64,000 nucleotides of DNA from Apilactobacillus bombintestini (GTDB lineage Bacteria; Bacillota; Bacilli; Lactobacillales; Lactobacillaceae). The stretch is taken from assembly GCF_003627035.1 (NCBI RefSeq), contig NZ_CP032626.1:186001-250000 (forward strand), read 5' to 3'. Each line of letters starts with the position of its first letter. Position 1 is the stretch's first letter. A model generated the notes under the pieces. That model had not been told where the DNA came from, ran no database searches, and was given only the letters and a program-made list of their open reading frames with translations. The translations under genes and the position numbers were made by a program. This document shows, piece after piece, positions 33,508 to 42,516 of the stretch.

Positions 33508-34254
33508 GTGTCAGCATATTTTAAATTTTTAGCTCATCAATTAAAGGGTTGGCCACAACAAAATTATTACTTATTCTTCTTTAGTTTAGGTTGCCAAGTT
33601 ATGACTTTAGTTAATGAACCAATCACTTGGTTATCAATTTTAACTTTCATCGGAACTACTTTAGGTGTTCTTTGTGTTCTAGCAATTAACGCTGCTAAAT
33701 CCGTTAATGGTGTATTAGGTATTTTATCTGCTATTTGTTTCATTATCGTAGGTTTTTCTGCTAAGAACTTCCTAAGTATTGGTGAACAATTAGCATATGT
33801 AATTACACTAGATATTCCAGTATTAGTAAGTAAGAACTGGAATGTGAACATGGTTTCTAAGATCCGTAAGTTCACTGCTAAAAGTTGGGTGATTTCTATT
33901 GTATTTACCTTAGTAGTTTACTTAGTTTCTGGCTTTGCTATCCAAGCTTTAACTAACGAACCTCGTCCATTCTACGATGCCTTCAGTTTTGCTGTTTGTT
34001 TAACTGCCGGAATCATTTGTTTCCTACGTTACAACAACCAATACTTCTGGTGGTTAGCTTCTGGATTAGCACAAGTAGTGCTATGGTTCATTACTTTCCG
34101 TCAAGGTTCAGCTACTCTTGCTATGTTTGTAAATAGTGCGGTATACGTTGCTAACGATATTCTAGCTTTCACTATTTCACCATGGTTCAACGAACGTGAA
34201 AAGAAGCGCTTGATGAAAGAAGAACAAGCATACGCTGCCAAAGTAGAAAATTAA
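33508..34254 (+). CDS. pnuC: Nicotinamide riboside transporter
   Basis: PnuC proteins import nicotinamide riboside for NAD synthesis. The 248-residue protein has seven predicted helices, NEPITWLSILTFIGTTLGVLCVLA near the start, the conserved NYLWG-like region represented by FLRYNNQYFWWLASGLAQVVLWF, and a basic C-terminus. The GTG at 33508 has AAAGGG 9 bases upstream. It stands alone, followed by a terminator, with palindromic sequences upstream that suggest repression by NAD status. Confidence 0.9.
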   Translation: MSAYFKFLAHQLKGWPQQNYYLFFFSLGCQVMTLVNEPITWLSILTFIGTTLGVLCVLAINAAKSVNGVLGILSAICFIIVGFSAKNFLSIGEQLAYVITLDIPVLVSKNWNVNMVSKIRKFTAKSWVISIVFTLVVYLVSGFAIQALTNEPRPFYDAFSFAVCLTAGIICFLRYNNQYFWWLASGLAQVVLWFITFRQGSATLAMFVNSAVYVANDILAFTISPWFNEREKKRLMKEEQAYAAKVEN

Positions 34255-34274
34255 CATTTTTAAATTATAAATAA

Positions 34275-34308
34275 AATAAGCTATCCATTTGGATAGCTTA
34301 TTTTTTAT
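34275..34308. terminator. Bidirectional terminator after pnuC
   Basis: AATAAGCTATCC pairs with GGATAGCTTATT around ATTT, with T6 on the plus strand. Confidence 0.93.
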
Positions 34309-35477
34309 GCTTTTTGATTGGTATCAATTAAGATTTTAATTCTAGAATCATTTAATTGGAATTTTTCGTGTATATCTAATGATTGATTAAATGTTATATC
34401 TTTGATTCCGTTTACTAAGATATTATTAATATCTTCGGCAGTAAATTGATCATTAAAGTAGTCCTTAGCTAATGCAGTCATAAATTCAGGAAGAGCATCT
34501 TCATTGAAGATGATTTGATTTTTATATACATCAAAAATCTTTTGTCCATAAGATGACGCTTCGTTCTCACGTAATTTACGTTCTTTTAATTCTAATGGAC
34601 TTTTACCAGCTAACAATAGATAGGAAAGTTGGTCAGTATCATTTTTAATTAATTTATAGCAAGTAAATGATAATGAAGTATCTACATTTAAGCCACATAC
34701 GTCATAGATTTCGGCACCTTCATCTACTAAGGTATAACCTTCTCCTAAAAATACTGATAATTGATTGTTTTCTTCAAATAAAGGTAGGTTAGCAGGTAAA
34801 AATTCATCAAAGGATTCTTGTTTAAAACCATGGTTAGAATTAAATTCACGAATCTTATCTAACTTTTGTTTACTTTCTTCAGTAGGAAACATTTGTACAT
34901 TAGCATCATATTTATTTTCGATTTTATCGAAACTCATTTTTTTAAAAGTACCAATAGGGTTTTCTACTAAGGTATGAGATACAGCTTGACCGATTAAATA
35001 ATCCACGGCAAAAATAGGATCGCCTAAATCTTTTTTATTCACAGTTTCATCTATCATTTTTTTAACGGGTCCATAGAAACGATCATTTTCGATAGTATTT
35101 TTGAAAGCACGTTCTAAGTAGTAATGTGCTTCTGCTATGTTTCCATTATTTAATAAGATTTTACCTAGATAGAAGTTAGCAGATACATAATCCGGATTAT
35201 AAACTAATGCTTGTTGGAATAAATGGATTCCAGTGGGATCTAGGTTAGCTGCGGAATTGGTAAATAACATACCTAATTTAGTTAATACTTCGGAACGACT
35301 AGGCACAGAACCATTTAATTCTTCAGCAGTAATGGCGTTAGCTGGATATAAAGAAATAGCGGAGCTAAGTAAAGCAATAGTTTCATCACGTTTATCTGCT
35401 TCGGAACTCTTTAGTGCTAATTCCATAAATTTATTTAATTGTTTGGTATTATCTTTTCCCAAATCGAGTTCTTCCAT
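34305..35477 (-). CDS. TPR-repeat protein of unknown function
   Basis: The 390-residue soluble protein has tetratricopeptide-like repeats in the first third: GIHLFQQALVYNPDYVSANFYLGKILLNNGNIAEAHYYLERAF (about 82-125) is the clearest. The remaining two thirds contain alternating strand and helix segments of no recognised family (DEGAEIYDVCGLNVDTSLSF...). No signal peptide or membrane helix, so it is cytoplasmic and probably a scaffold. Transcribed alone and divergent from the TPM-LemA pair. Confidence 0.75.
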   Translation of the reverse strand: MEELDLGKDNTKQLNKFMELALKSSEADKRDETIALLSSAISLYPANAITAEELNGSVPSRSEVLTKLGMLFTNSAANLDPTGIHLFQQALVYNPDYVSANFYLGKILLNNGNIAEAHYYLERAFKNTIENDRFYGPVKKMIDETVNKKDLGDPIFAVDYLIGQAVSHTLVENPIGTFKKMSFDKIENKYDANVQMFPTEESKQKLDKIREFNSNHGFKQESFDEFLPANLPLFEENNQLSVFLGEGYTLVDEGAEIYDVCGLNVDTSLSFTCYKLIKNDTDQLSYLLLAGKSPLELKERKLRENEASSYGQKIFDVYKNQIIFNEDALPEFMTALAKDYFNDQFTAEDINNILVNGIKDITFNQSLDIHEKFQLNDSRIKILIDTNQKA

Positions 35478-35598
35478 AAATACAACTCCTGAAATATATT
35501 AGTTAGATATATTATAATAGATTTTAAAAAATAAAAAAACTTTACTATAATACAATAGTTGTGTAATATGTTTTATAAATTGGTGAAGGGGAGTCGAT

Positions 35599-36480
35599 AT
35601 TACGAGATTTTTAAAAAGATTAATGGCATTGCTAGTGCCACTAATAGCTATGTTAGCTACACCAGTGGTTAGTCATGCTGAATCGACTAATCCTACACCT
35701 ACACGTGAATACGTGGTGGATGACTATGCACAAATTTTAGATGATACCACCAAACAGATGGTCATTAATCAAGAAAAACAATATCAAAAGACAGAAACTC
35801 ATCCACAAATTGTGTTAATGACGGTTAAGTCTACTAATGATGAAAATATTGATAATTTTTCAGATGATGTATTAGAACATGCTCGTTGGAATATTGGTAA
35901 AAAAGGTCTCGACAATGGTGTTCTAATCTTATTTGCCCAAAATAATGGTAATAATAACGTTCGTATTAGTACGGGTTATGGAGTAGAAGATATCCTTCCG
36001 GATGCTACTACTAATCAAATTTTACAAGATAATAAAGGTTTATTGAAGTCCAGTAATCCAGAAGATGTAAATACGGGATTACGAAATGTTTTTCAACGAG
36101 TATCCACCGTTATTAATAAACGATACTTAAAGATGTCGTTAAATGAAGCTAGAAAAAAACAACAAACTAATAAAAATAAAAATACCATGATGGGGTTACT
36201 ATTAGGAATTATAGCCGTTATTGTAGGTATCGGAGTGGTTATCTTCTTAATACGTCATAATAATGACGATGATAATCATCGTGGTGGTCCCGGCGGAGGA
36301 CGTCGTGATTCTTCCGATGGATTCTGGTTAGGCGCCTTAGCAGGTAGTTTAATTGGTTCCAGTGGATCTATAGATAATTCATTTGGAGGTTTCGGCGATT
36401 CCGGAGGCTTCGGTGACGCTGGTGGCTTTGGTAGCTCCGGCGGAGGCGGTGACTTCGGAGGTGGCGGCTCCTCTATTTAA
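35599..36480 (+). CDS. TPM-domain (YgcG family) secreted/membrane protein, apparent ATT start
   Basis: The 293-residue protein has a signal peptide (..RFLKRLMALLVPLIAMLATPVVSHA), a TPM domain (YVVDDYAQILDDTTKQMV.. to about residue 180, with ISTGYGVEDILPDATTNQIL), one membrane helix (MGLLLGIIAVIVGIGVVIFLI) and a long Gly-rich tail typical of YgcG. Start choice is unusual: GGGGAG at 35588-35593 is 29 bases from the first ATG (35623) but 5 bases from an in-frame ATT at 35599, and only the ATT start supplies the basic n-region (TRFLKR) of the signal peptide. TPM proteins pair with LemA, as here (16-base gap), in membrane stress or quality control. Confidence 0.85.
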   Translation: MTRFLKRLMALLVPLIAMLATPVVSHAESTNPTPTREYVVDDYAQILDDTTKQMVINQEKQYQKTETHPQIVLMTVKSTNDENIDNFSDDVLEHARWNIGKKGLDNGVLILFAQNNGNNNVRISTGYGVEDILPDATTNQILQDNKGLLKSSNPEDVNTGLRNVFQRVSTVINKRYLKMSLNEARKKQQTNKNKNTMMGLLLGIIAVIVGIGVVIFLIRHNNDDDNHRGGPGGGRRDSSDGFWLGALAGSLIGSSGSIDNSFGGFGDSGGFGDAGGFGSSGGGGDFGGGGSSI

Positions 36481-36495
36481 AAAGGAGATTACAAT

Positions 36496-37107
36496 ATGAT
36501 TGAAAACAAACAATTTTATAAAAAAGGCTGGTTCATTTCACTAGCTGTAGTAGTGGTAGTGCTATTAGGATTAATTGGTGGCTTTATTAAATCATCTAAT
36601 GGCATGGCTACTAGTGAACAGGGTGTGGAAGAACAATTAGGACAGGTACAAACAGTATTGCAACGTCGTGCTGATTTAATTCCTAATTTAGTGAACGCTG
36701 TTAAAGGTCAACAAAAACAAGAAAAATCGGTATATTCAGATATCGCACAGGCTAGAACTGAATATTACAATGCTAAGAATAAGTATAATAATTCCAATTC
36801 TGCTTCTGATAAAGTGAAAGCTTTAAGTTCTCAAGAACGTTCATTAAATGTTTTAGTTGGTTCTATTAAGGAAGCTTACCCTAACTTAGGATCTAACAGT
36901 AATATGCAAACATTAATGGTACAACTAGAAGGTAGTGAAAACCGTATTAGTGTGGAACGTAATCGTTACAATAAAGCAGCACGTGCTTACAATGATAAGT
37001 TAGTTAAATTCCCTGGTTCCGTAGTGGCAGGAATAACAGGTCATCATAAAGCTCATTACTTTACTGCTGATGATAATGCTCAAAAGACACCTAGCGTGAA
37101 TTTTTAA
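36496..37107 (+). CDS. lemA: LemA family protein
   Basis: The 203-residue protein has one N-terminal membrane helix (residues 13-31) followed by the LemA helical domain with QVQTVLQRRADLIPNLVNAVKGQQ and the C-terminal NRYNKAARAYNDKLVKFPGS motif. The N-terminus would be outside and the helical domain inside or across the membrane face. It forms an operon with the TPM protein. Function of LemA is not settled; it is often linked to envelope stress and HtpX-type proteases. Confidence 0.93.
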   Translation: MIENKQFYKKGWFISLAVVVVVLLGLIGGFIKSSNGMATSEQGVEEQLGQVQTVLQRRADLIPNLVNAVKGQQKQEKSVYSDIAQARTEYYNAKNKYNNSNSASDKVKALSSQERSLNVLVGSIKEAYPNLGSNSNMQTLMVQLEGSENRISVERNRYNKAARAYNDKLVKFPGSVVAGITGHHKAHYFTADDNAQKTPSVNF

Positions 37108-37122
37108 TATATAAGAAAAAAT

Positions 37123-37160
37123 AAAAAGCGATTAGATAAATAGTCTAGTCGCTTTTTGTT
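37123..37160 (+). terminator. Terminator of the TPM-lemA operon
   Basis: AAAAAGCGATTAGA pairs with TCTAGTCGCTTTTT (one G-T) around a 7-base loop. Confidence 0.9.
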
Positions 37161-37225
37161 ATCTAGAGTTAATACTTGTTTAATGATACAATGGTTAATT
37201 GTTAATACATATAAGGAGTTAAGTT

Positions 37226-38857
37226 ATGGCTAAAAAAATTAATCTTGAAAATTTGTATAAAATAATTAGAAGTAATATATTTATTGTTTGTATGTTTTCA
37301 ATTATATCAGTGTTGAGCGGTCTTTATTTATTAAAATCACAAACATTTGGTTTTACTTATGATATCTATTTTCACTGGCAGAGAATCCAAGAAATTAAAT
37401 CTTCCATAGGGACGGCAGGATTCTTTTCAGATGTTGCACTAAACCAATTTTTTCAAAGTGGATCAGCTGCCATGTCTATGTATCCAAAAATTAATATTAT
37501 TCCTATGTCAATTATTGCATTGTTTGTAAAATCTTTTTTTAATCTAATTTATATTTCATTTATGCTTAGAAACTTTCTGGGGTTAATTATTGCGTATTTT
37601 GCTTGCTATACATTTAACAATAATAAGAAGATTAGTTTCTTGTTTTCACTTAGTTATACTATTTCTACCACTGTACTAGGCTTAAGTTTTCAAATAACTG
37701 ATATTGGTATGACTTCATCACTAATTTATCTTCCAATGGTGTTATTTGGAACATTTATGTTGATAAATAATTATAAATGGAAAGAATTAGCTATTGGAAT
37801 TAGTGCAATAAGTCTTTGCCACGTAATAACAGCAGTTATGTCCGCTTTAATGGTTCTATTTTTCATAATTGCTAATTATGGAAAGTTAAGAGATAAAAAA
37901 GTGACACTGTCTATTTTTAAAGCAATTGTAATTGCTCTTTTAATAAGCAGCATATATTGGCTTCCCTTTTCACAATTAATGTCCAATAATGTTGTTACTA
38001 TGCCATATACAACTCCTGCATTAGTGGGAACTGACATCAATACATGGCTATTACCTACTTTTAATAATACTGTAAACCAATATATTACAATTTTTGCGGT
38101 GATTGGGTTTATTTTATCTATTGTTAGATTCAAAGTTTTATCTAAATATTCTAAACAAATTTTTTTATTGGCTATTTTAGTATTGTTTATTGGAAGTTCT
38201 TTTTTTCCTTGGAATTATTTAACGCATACCTTTCTAGCTGATACTTTTCAATCCACGTGGAGAGTGTATATAGTTCCGCAACTATTATTAAGTTATCTTT
38301 TTGCTGAAGAAACAGTTCAATTATGCAAAAATAAGAAAGAAAACCATATATATTTATTTTCAATAACTATTATAATTATGTTAGCTCAAATTGTTGGGCA
38401 AAGAAATCTTGTAGATTATGGTAGATCTACACCGCTTAATTATCAGTCTATAACACGTTTATATACAGACTACCTTCCTCAAAATTCTATGAGTGCTTTT
38501 AATGATATGAATAGTCATTCGATAGTCTATAACAATAAAAAAACTACGACTAGATTGCTTGGAAATGGTAAATTTGCATTTAAGTTAGATAAATCTACCA
38601 AATCATTAAAGATGCCATTCTTAATTTACAATGATATTGATTATCAAGTTAAAGTTGATGATAAGAATGCTAAGTTCCATTCAGATAATCATTCTCAATT
38701 AACGCTAGGACATATAAATAAAGGAAAACATACTGTACAAGTAATTGTACACAAGTCTTGGTATGATTATCTTTCATATATTTTAAGTGCATTAGGAGTT
38801 ATTATTTTGGGGTTTGCATGGATTAGATCATTGATATTAAAACGTAAAAATAAATAA
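37226..38857 (+). CDS. GT-C-type membrane protein, PTPS-related/YfhO-like (copy 4)
   Basis: The 543-residue paralogue of the three genes at 24.5-29.8 kb has helix 1, the loop FTYDIYFHWQRIQEIKSSIG, QSGSAAMSMYPKINIIP, about 11 helices and the C-terminal module DYQVKVDDKNAKFHSDNHSQ.. followed by a last helix and LKRKNK. It is more diverged than the tandem set, especially in the C-terminal module, and its acidic loop has a single Asp. AAGGAG precedes the ATG. Separated from the others by 7.4 kb of unrelated genes, so it moved or duplicated earlier. Confidence 0.75.
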   Translation: MAKKINLENLYKIIRSNIFIVCMFSIISVLSGLYLLKSQTFGFTYDIYFHWQRIQEIKSSIGTAGFFSDVALNQFFQSGSAAMSMYPKINIIPMSIIALFVKSFFNLIYISFMLRNFLGLIIAYFACYTFNNNKKISFLFSLSYTISTTVLGLSFQITDIGMTSSLIYLPMVLFGTFMLINNYKWKELAIGISAISLCHVITAVMSALMVLFFIIANYGKLRDKKVTLSIFKAIVIALLISSIYWLPFSQLMSNNVVTMPYTTPALVGTDINTWLLPTFNNTVNQYITIFAVIGFILSIVRFKVLSKYSKQIFLLAILVLFIGSSFFPWNYLTHTFLADTFQSTWRVYIVPQLLLSYLFAEETVQLCKNKKENHIYLFSITIIIMLAQIVGQRNLVDYGRSTPLNYQSITRLYTDYLPQNSMSAFNDMNSHSIVYNNKKTTTRLLGNGKFAFKLDKSTKSLKMPFLIYNDIDYQVKVDDKNAKFHSDNHSQLTLGHINKGKHTVQVIVHKSWYDYLSYILSALGVIILGFAWIRSLILKRKNK

Positions 38858-38863
38858 TAAATA

Positions 38864-38898
38864 AAAAGCGTTGAACATTAAGTTCAGCGCTTTTCTTT
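38864..38898. terminator. Terminator after GT-C copy 4
   Basis: AAAAAGCGTTGAAC pairs with GTTCAGCGCTTTT (one mismatch) around a 6-base loop; the convergent gene ends at 38904. Confidence 0.88.
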
Positions 38899-38903
38899 TA
38901 CAA

Positions 38904-39557
38904 TTATTTAATAATATCGACAGGTTCTTTAACATTTTTAGCGTGAATACGAGTTAAGTTTAATCGTTTATACTTCTTATCAATTACAGAGTTCTTGGTG
39001 TAATCATCTTGTCTTACTACACGTAACCATTGGTTGTTAGATTTATTCTTTAATAGTGGGAATGCATCTATACTAGTTACGGTAATAGTTTTATGTGGCT
39101 TGATAGGTTCATTGTTCCAACTTTCGTCGAAAGCATTCAACTTAGCTTGTTGGTTAAAATGCTTGCTAGAGTAAGCAGAAGAGTAGGCTAGAGGTTCAGT
39201 AAACATTTTAGTTTTACCGTGTACCTTGGCCATCATAACTAACTTAGTATTATTTACGATTTGACCCGCAGTGATCATTTTATTGGTCTTATTAGTAGCC
39301 TTGAAGCTGTACATAATCATATTAGAATGCTTTTTAGTATGGTTGTCATAACTACGGCCACGATAAGATTTGTAAAAAGTAATGGTACCCTTCTTAGTAA
39401 TTAATTGAGTTTGATTCTTTTGATTAGCTAACTTTACCTTTTCGGTAGGCGTAACTGTGGATGCTCTCTTTAGCGCAGTCTTTTTAGAATGTACTGAACA
39501 AGCACTCAAAGTAACAATGGATATTAAAGTAATCGCTAGAATAGATATTTTTTTCAT
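38904..39557 (-). CDS. Lipoprotein, DUF5067-like
   Basis: The 217-residue protein has a lipobox LSACS (Cys20), then a Lys-rich linker and a beta-sandwich region: MIMYSFKATNKTNKMITAGQIV, KLVMMAKVHGK and PHKTITVTSIDAFPL, resembling the immunoglobulin-like DUF5067/DUF4352 domains of Gram-positive lipoproteins. Exposed on the outer membrane face. Role unknown. Transcribed alone. Confidence 0.75.
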   Translation of the reverse strand: MKKISILAITLISIVTLSACSVHSKKTALKRASTVTPTEKVKLANQKNQTQLITKKGTITFYKSYRGRSYDNHTKKHSNMIMYSFKATNKTNKMITAGQIVNNTKLVMMAKVHGKTKMFTEPLAYSSAYSSKHFNQQAKLNAFDESWNNEPIKPHKTITVTSIDAFPLLKNKSNNQWLRVVRQDDYTKNSVIDKKYKRLNLTRIHAKNVKEPVDIIK

Positions 39558-39621
39558 AAGACGCCTCCATATTCTTTTCTATAGTTTAATTTTAGCACTT
39601 TAATTATCATAAAAGTAACTA

Positions 39622-39656
39622 AAATAACCGTCCTTTGATTAAAGAACGGTTATTTA
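39622..39656 (-). terminator. Terminator of brnQ
   Basis: AAATAACCGT (39622-39631) is mirrored by ACGGTTATTT (39646-39655), with an inner CTTT/AAAG pair. It begins right after the brnQ stop. Confidence 0.82.
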
Positions 39657-41030
39657 TTAATTATGATGTTTTTTAACTTGAAAAATGATAAATCCAATAG
39701 CAGCGCCTATGATAGCTGGTAAAACCCAGTCCATACCTATGGATGCAAAGGGTAGGAGGTGTTGTTCCCAATTAATAATACTATGCAACCAAGCAATGTT
39801 TTTAACCACTGGAGGCAATGCTGCTAGCATATCAAAGAAAGCAGGAACTAAAGTAAAAATAATCGTCCAAAGGTACACATTGCGATCTTTGTCAATTAAG
39901 GGGGAGAATAGTCCTAATAAAATTAAAACAATAGCGAAAGGATACAAGAACATTAATACTGGAGTAGACCAAGTAATAATTAAGTTCAAACCTTCGTTAG
40001 CGATAATAAATGATATTAGACAATTAAAACCTAACCATTGATGATACGAAAATTTAGGAAAATGATTATGAAAATCTTGGGCAAAGGCAGCTACTAAACC
40101 TACAGCAGTAGTCACACAAGTTAGTGTCATTAAAGTGGCTAATAAGGCATGACCAGTAACCCCTAAGTAATGTCCCATGAATTGGTTGAAAGTAGTTCCA
40201 CCTTCATCGGTACTAATCTTAAATAGATTTAATGAAGTGGCACCAATCCAAATTAAAATAATATAGATAATACCTACTAATGCTTCCGATATTAATCCTG
40301 CACGAGCAGTAACTTTGGCGTTAGATTTTGCTGAAGTCTTACCTAGTGCATTAACAGCGGATACCACGGTAACTCCGAAAGCCAATCCAGCTAAGGCATC
40401 CATAGTGTTATAACCTTGTAGAAAACCATTAAAGAATGATTGGTGATGATAAGCTGCAGTGACAGGTTGTAGAGCAGCTTGTCCCATAGGATGTAGAAAA
40501 GCTAATAAAAAGGATAAAAATAGTAATGCTAAAAATAAGGGATTTAAGATTTTACCTAAATTATTGATAATGCTAGAAGTTTGGTATGACAAGTAGTAAG
40601 TAGCAATAAAGAATAGTGCGGTAAAAATAAGCATAGCTAGTTTTACATAGTGACTAGGAATAAAAGGTTGAATACCTACAGTAAAGTTAACGCTAGCCGT
40701 TCTAGGAGTGGCAAATAAAGGTCCTAAAGTAGAATGTACTAGGACTAAGAAAATAATAGCAAAAGCGCCACCTAGTGGCTTAGCAATATCATAAACACCT
40801 TTAGATTTAGAAATACTAATGGCTAACACGGATAGTAAGGGTAGTAATACTCCTGATACTAAAAAGCCTAAAGTTGCAGGTATCCAGTTAGCACCGGATA
40901 ATTGACCTAAATGTAATGGGAAAATTAAATTACCTGCACCAAAAAATAGGGCAAATAACATTGATCCAATAATTAGATATTGGCGAATAGATAACGGTTT
41001 ATTATTAATGTCTTTAATTTCATCAGACAT
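39657..41030 (-). CDS. brnQ: Branched-chain amino acid transport system II carrier protein
   Basis: The 457-residue protein has 12 predicted helices and LIVCS-family patterns: LFALFFGAGNLIFPLHLG near residue 20, GFLVSGVLLPLLSV, and YNTMDALAGLAFGVTVV. It imports leucine, isoleucine or valine with a cation. GGAGG stands 7 bases before the ATG. A complete T-box leader lies upstream, so expression rises when a branched-chain tRNA is uncharged. Confidence 0.95.
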   Translation of the reverse strand: MSDEIKDINNKPLSIRQYLIIGSMLFALFFGAGNLIFPLHLGQLSGANWIPATLGFLVSGVLLPLLSVLAISISKSKGVYDIAKPLGGAFAIIFLVLVHSTLGPLFATPRTASVNFTVGIQPFIPSHYVKLAMLIFTALFFIATYYLSYQTSSIINNLGKILNPLFLALLFLSFLLAFLHPMGQAALQPVTAAYHHQSFFNGFLQGYNTMDALAGLAFGVTVVSAVNALGKTSAKSNAKVTARAGLISEALVGIIYIILIWIGATSLNLFKISTDEGGTTFNQFMGHYLGVTGHALLATLMTLTCVTTAVGLVAAFAQDFHNHFPKFSYHQWLGFNCLISFIIANEGLNLIITWSTPVLMFLYPFAIVLILLGLFSPLIDKDRNVYLWTIIFTLVPAFFDMLAALPPVVKNIAWLHSIINWEQHLLPFASIGMDWVLPAIIGAAIGFIIFQVKKHHN

Positions 41031-41125
41031 GATGATTCCTCCTTTAAATTTCGTAAGTTGAGATGAAACCGGGTGTTAATTACTCACGACATTTTTCATG
41101 CAATCATCATCTCCTTTTTTAACCA

Positions 41126-41401
41126 TAAAAAAACACCCTTGATTCATATTGAACCAAGGGTGCAAGAAACACGGTACCACCTTAATTGCCAAAAACGTAG
41201 TTTGACCACTTCACGTACTAAAAATACGCTAACACAATAATGGGTGTACCCAATATACGTTACTCTCGTTAGATTTCGGTATATAGCTCCAAAGATACTT
41301 TCACTATATTATGGATATCTCATTTGCAGAAACCAGAGACTCTCTTAAACTCATAGTATAGCTACTCTGCTTTTTCATAGCTTTTATAATTGAATTATTA
41401 C
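41126..41401 (-). promoter_or_regulatory. T-box riboswitch upstream of brnQ
   Basis: Read on the minus strand: start after the promoter at 41408-41436, a Stem I region with AGAGTAGCTATACTATGAG paired to AGTGAAAGTATCTTTGGAGC, the T-box sequence GGTGGTACCGTG (41170-41181), and a terminator CACCCTTG..CAAGGGTG followed by T8 (41126-41163). The specifier is not certain: ATC (41294-41296, Ile) or TTG (41290-41292, Leu, followed by the usual purine) both lie in the expected loop. Confidence 0.93.
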
Positions 41402-41407
41402 TAGAAA

Positions 41408-41436
41408 AATATATCAGTAAAAAAATAGAAAGTCAA
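41408..41436 (-). promoter_or_regulatory. Promoter of the T-box/brnQ transcript
   Basis: On the minus strand TTGACT (41436-41431), a 17-base spacer, and TATATT (41413-41408). Confidence 0.7.
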
Positions 41437-41441
41437 ATAAA

Positions 41442-42123
41442 TTATTTAAGACCGTTTAACTGATCCATGGAGAGGTTATGATTGTCTACTAGTTCGGGAT
41501 GACTATTAGCGTAGACAAATTCTTTAATAGGCTGATCAGTAGGGACACTAGTGTATATCTTAAAGTCATTAAACTTCTTAGCGTTGCTAGTTACCATAAC
41601 GGAGTAGGATTGTTGATCATTAACTTTTAAAGTAGCTGGCCAATAGGTATTCATGGCATATAGAGAACGAATATATACAGCGTTGGTATTGCCATATCTT
41701 TGCATAACTAATGGTCCTGGTCCAGAAACTGGGTCAGTGGGATGATCTCCTCTAAATAGGTAATCTTGAACTACAATTTTAGGTTGGTTACCGTAGTACC
41801 AGTTACCATAAAAATCTTTTGTAATAGGTTTGAAATTACCACGGACGGTTAGTGGCAATTTAGCTTTATTTATTTTCTTGCTGTTTTTATGTTTTTTATG
41901 AATCTTTTTTACTTTCATACTACTTCTACTAGATGATGAACTAGAAAAAGTGCTAGTAGATTGGATAATTTTTTCAGATTTATTAGATGATGAATTTGAA
42001 CTAGATGAAAGCCCAGTACTTTGGGGAATGGTAGAAGAATAGAAAAATTGTTTAGCAGTGATTCCTAAAACTATGACTACTAGTACAGTAATGATAGTTA
42101 TAATAGTTTTTTTTGTACTTCAT
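41442..42123 (-). CDS. Membrane-anchored Ser-rich-linker protein, frameshifted at an A8 tract
   Basis: From an ATG at 42123 with AGGA upstream the frame would give MKYKK followed by a membrane helix (TIITIITVLVVIVLGITA), a long Ser-rich linker and a C-terminal domain (about 41442-41918, FYGNWYYGNQPKIVVQDYLFRGD..). A run of eight A on the coding strand (42107-42114) puts the first five codons one base out of frame with the rest; seven would restore it. An internal ATG at 41918 would give only the soluble domain without signal. So this is either a phase-off gene, one expressed by slippage at the A run, a recent pseudogene or a sequencing error. The extracellular domain is of unknown family. Confidence 0.6.
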
Positions 42124-42325
42124 ATTAAACACATCCTTTTCTATAAACAACATTAGACTATATTATCATTTTGTCAAAAATAAAAAAGAGATAATTAATA
42201 AATTAGTTCTTTTTCAGATTTTATGGTGAAGTGTATGCAAGACTATGATAAGATTACTCATGAGTGATTATTAGGGCATGATTAACTCAATTATATAATA
42301 ATGAAACTTATTATATAACTATGAC

Positions 42326-42355
42326 AAGAGTTCCTTTTAGTAAGGACTCTTTTTT
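42326..42355 (+). terminator. Terminator with no gene before it
   Basis: AAGAG-CCTT segments pair with AAGGACTCTT with one bulged T, followed by T6. The 390 bases between 42124 and 42516 hold no credible protein gene; this hairpin may end a short RNA, with a TATAAT at 42294-42299 but a poor -35 region. Confidence 0.5.
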
Positions 42356-42516
42356 ATTATCATATAATAGAGTTTGAATTATTTTATATTTTTGATTAGA
42401 TTCATAATAGTAATGTCTTGATTTAGGGAGTGTTATAATATTACTATACTTACAACCATTTAATAAATGGATAAATGTCAATTTGTAAAGTATAAGTACA
42501 AGGAGATAATTAAGAC

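Noticed and set aside
41068-41102. Short frame (ATG, 6 codons) between the T-box terminator and brnQ
   Set aside because: Only six codons and no regulatory codon run; too little to call a leader peptide.
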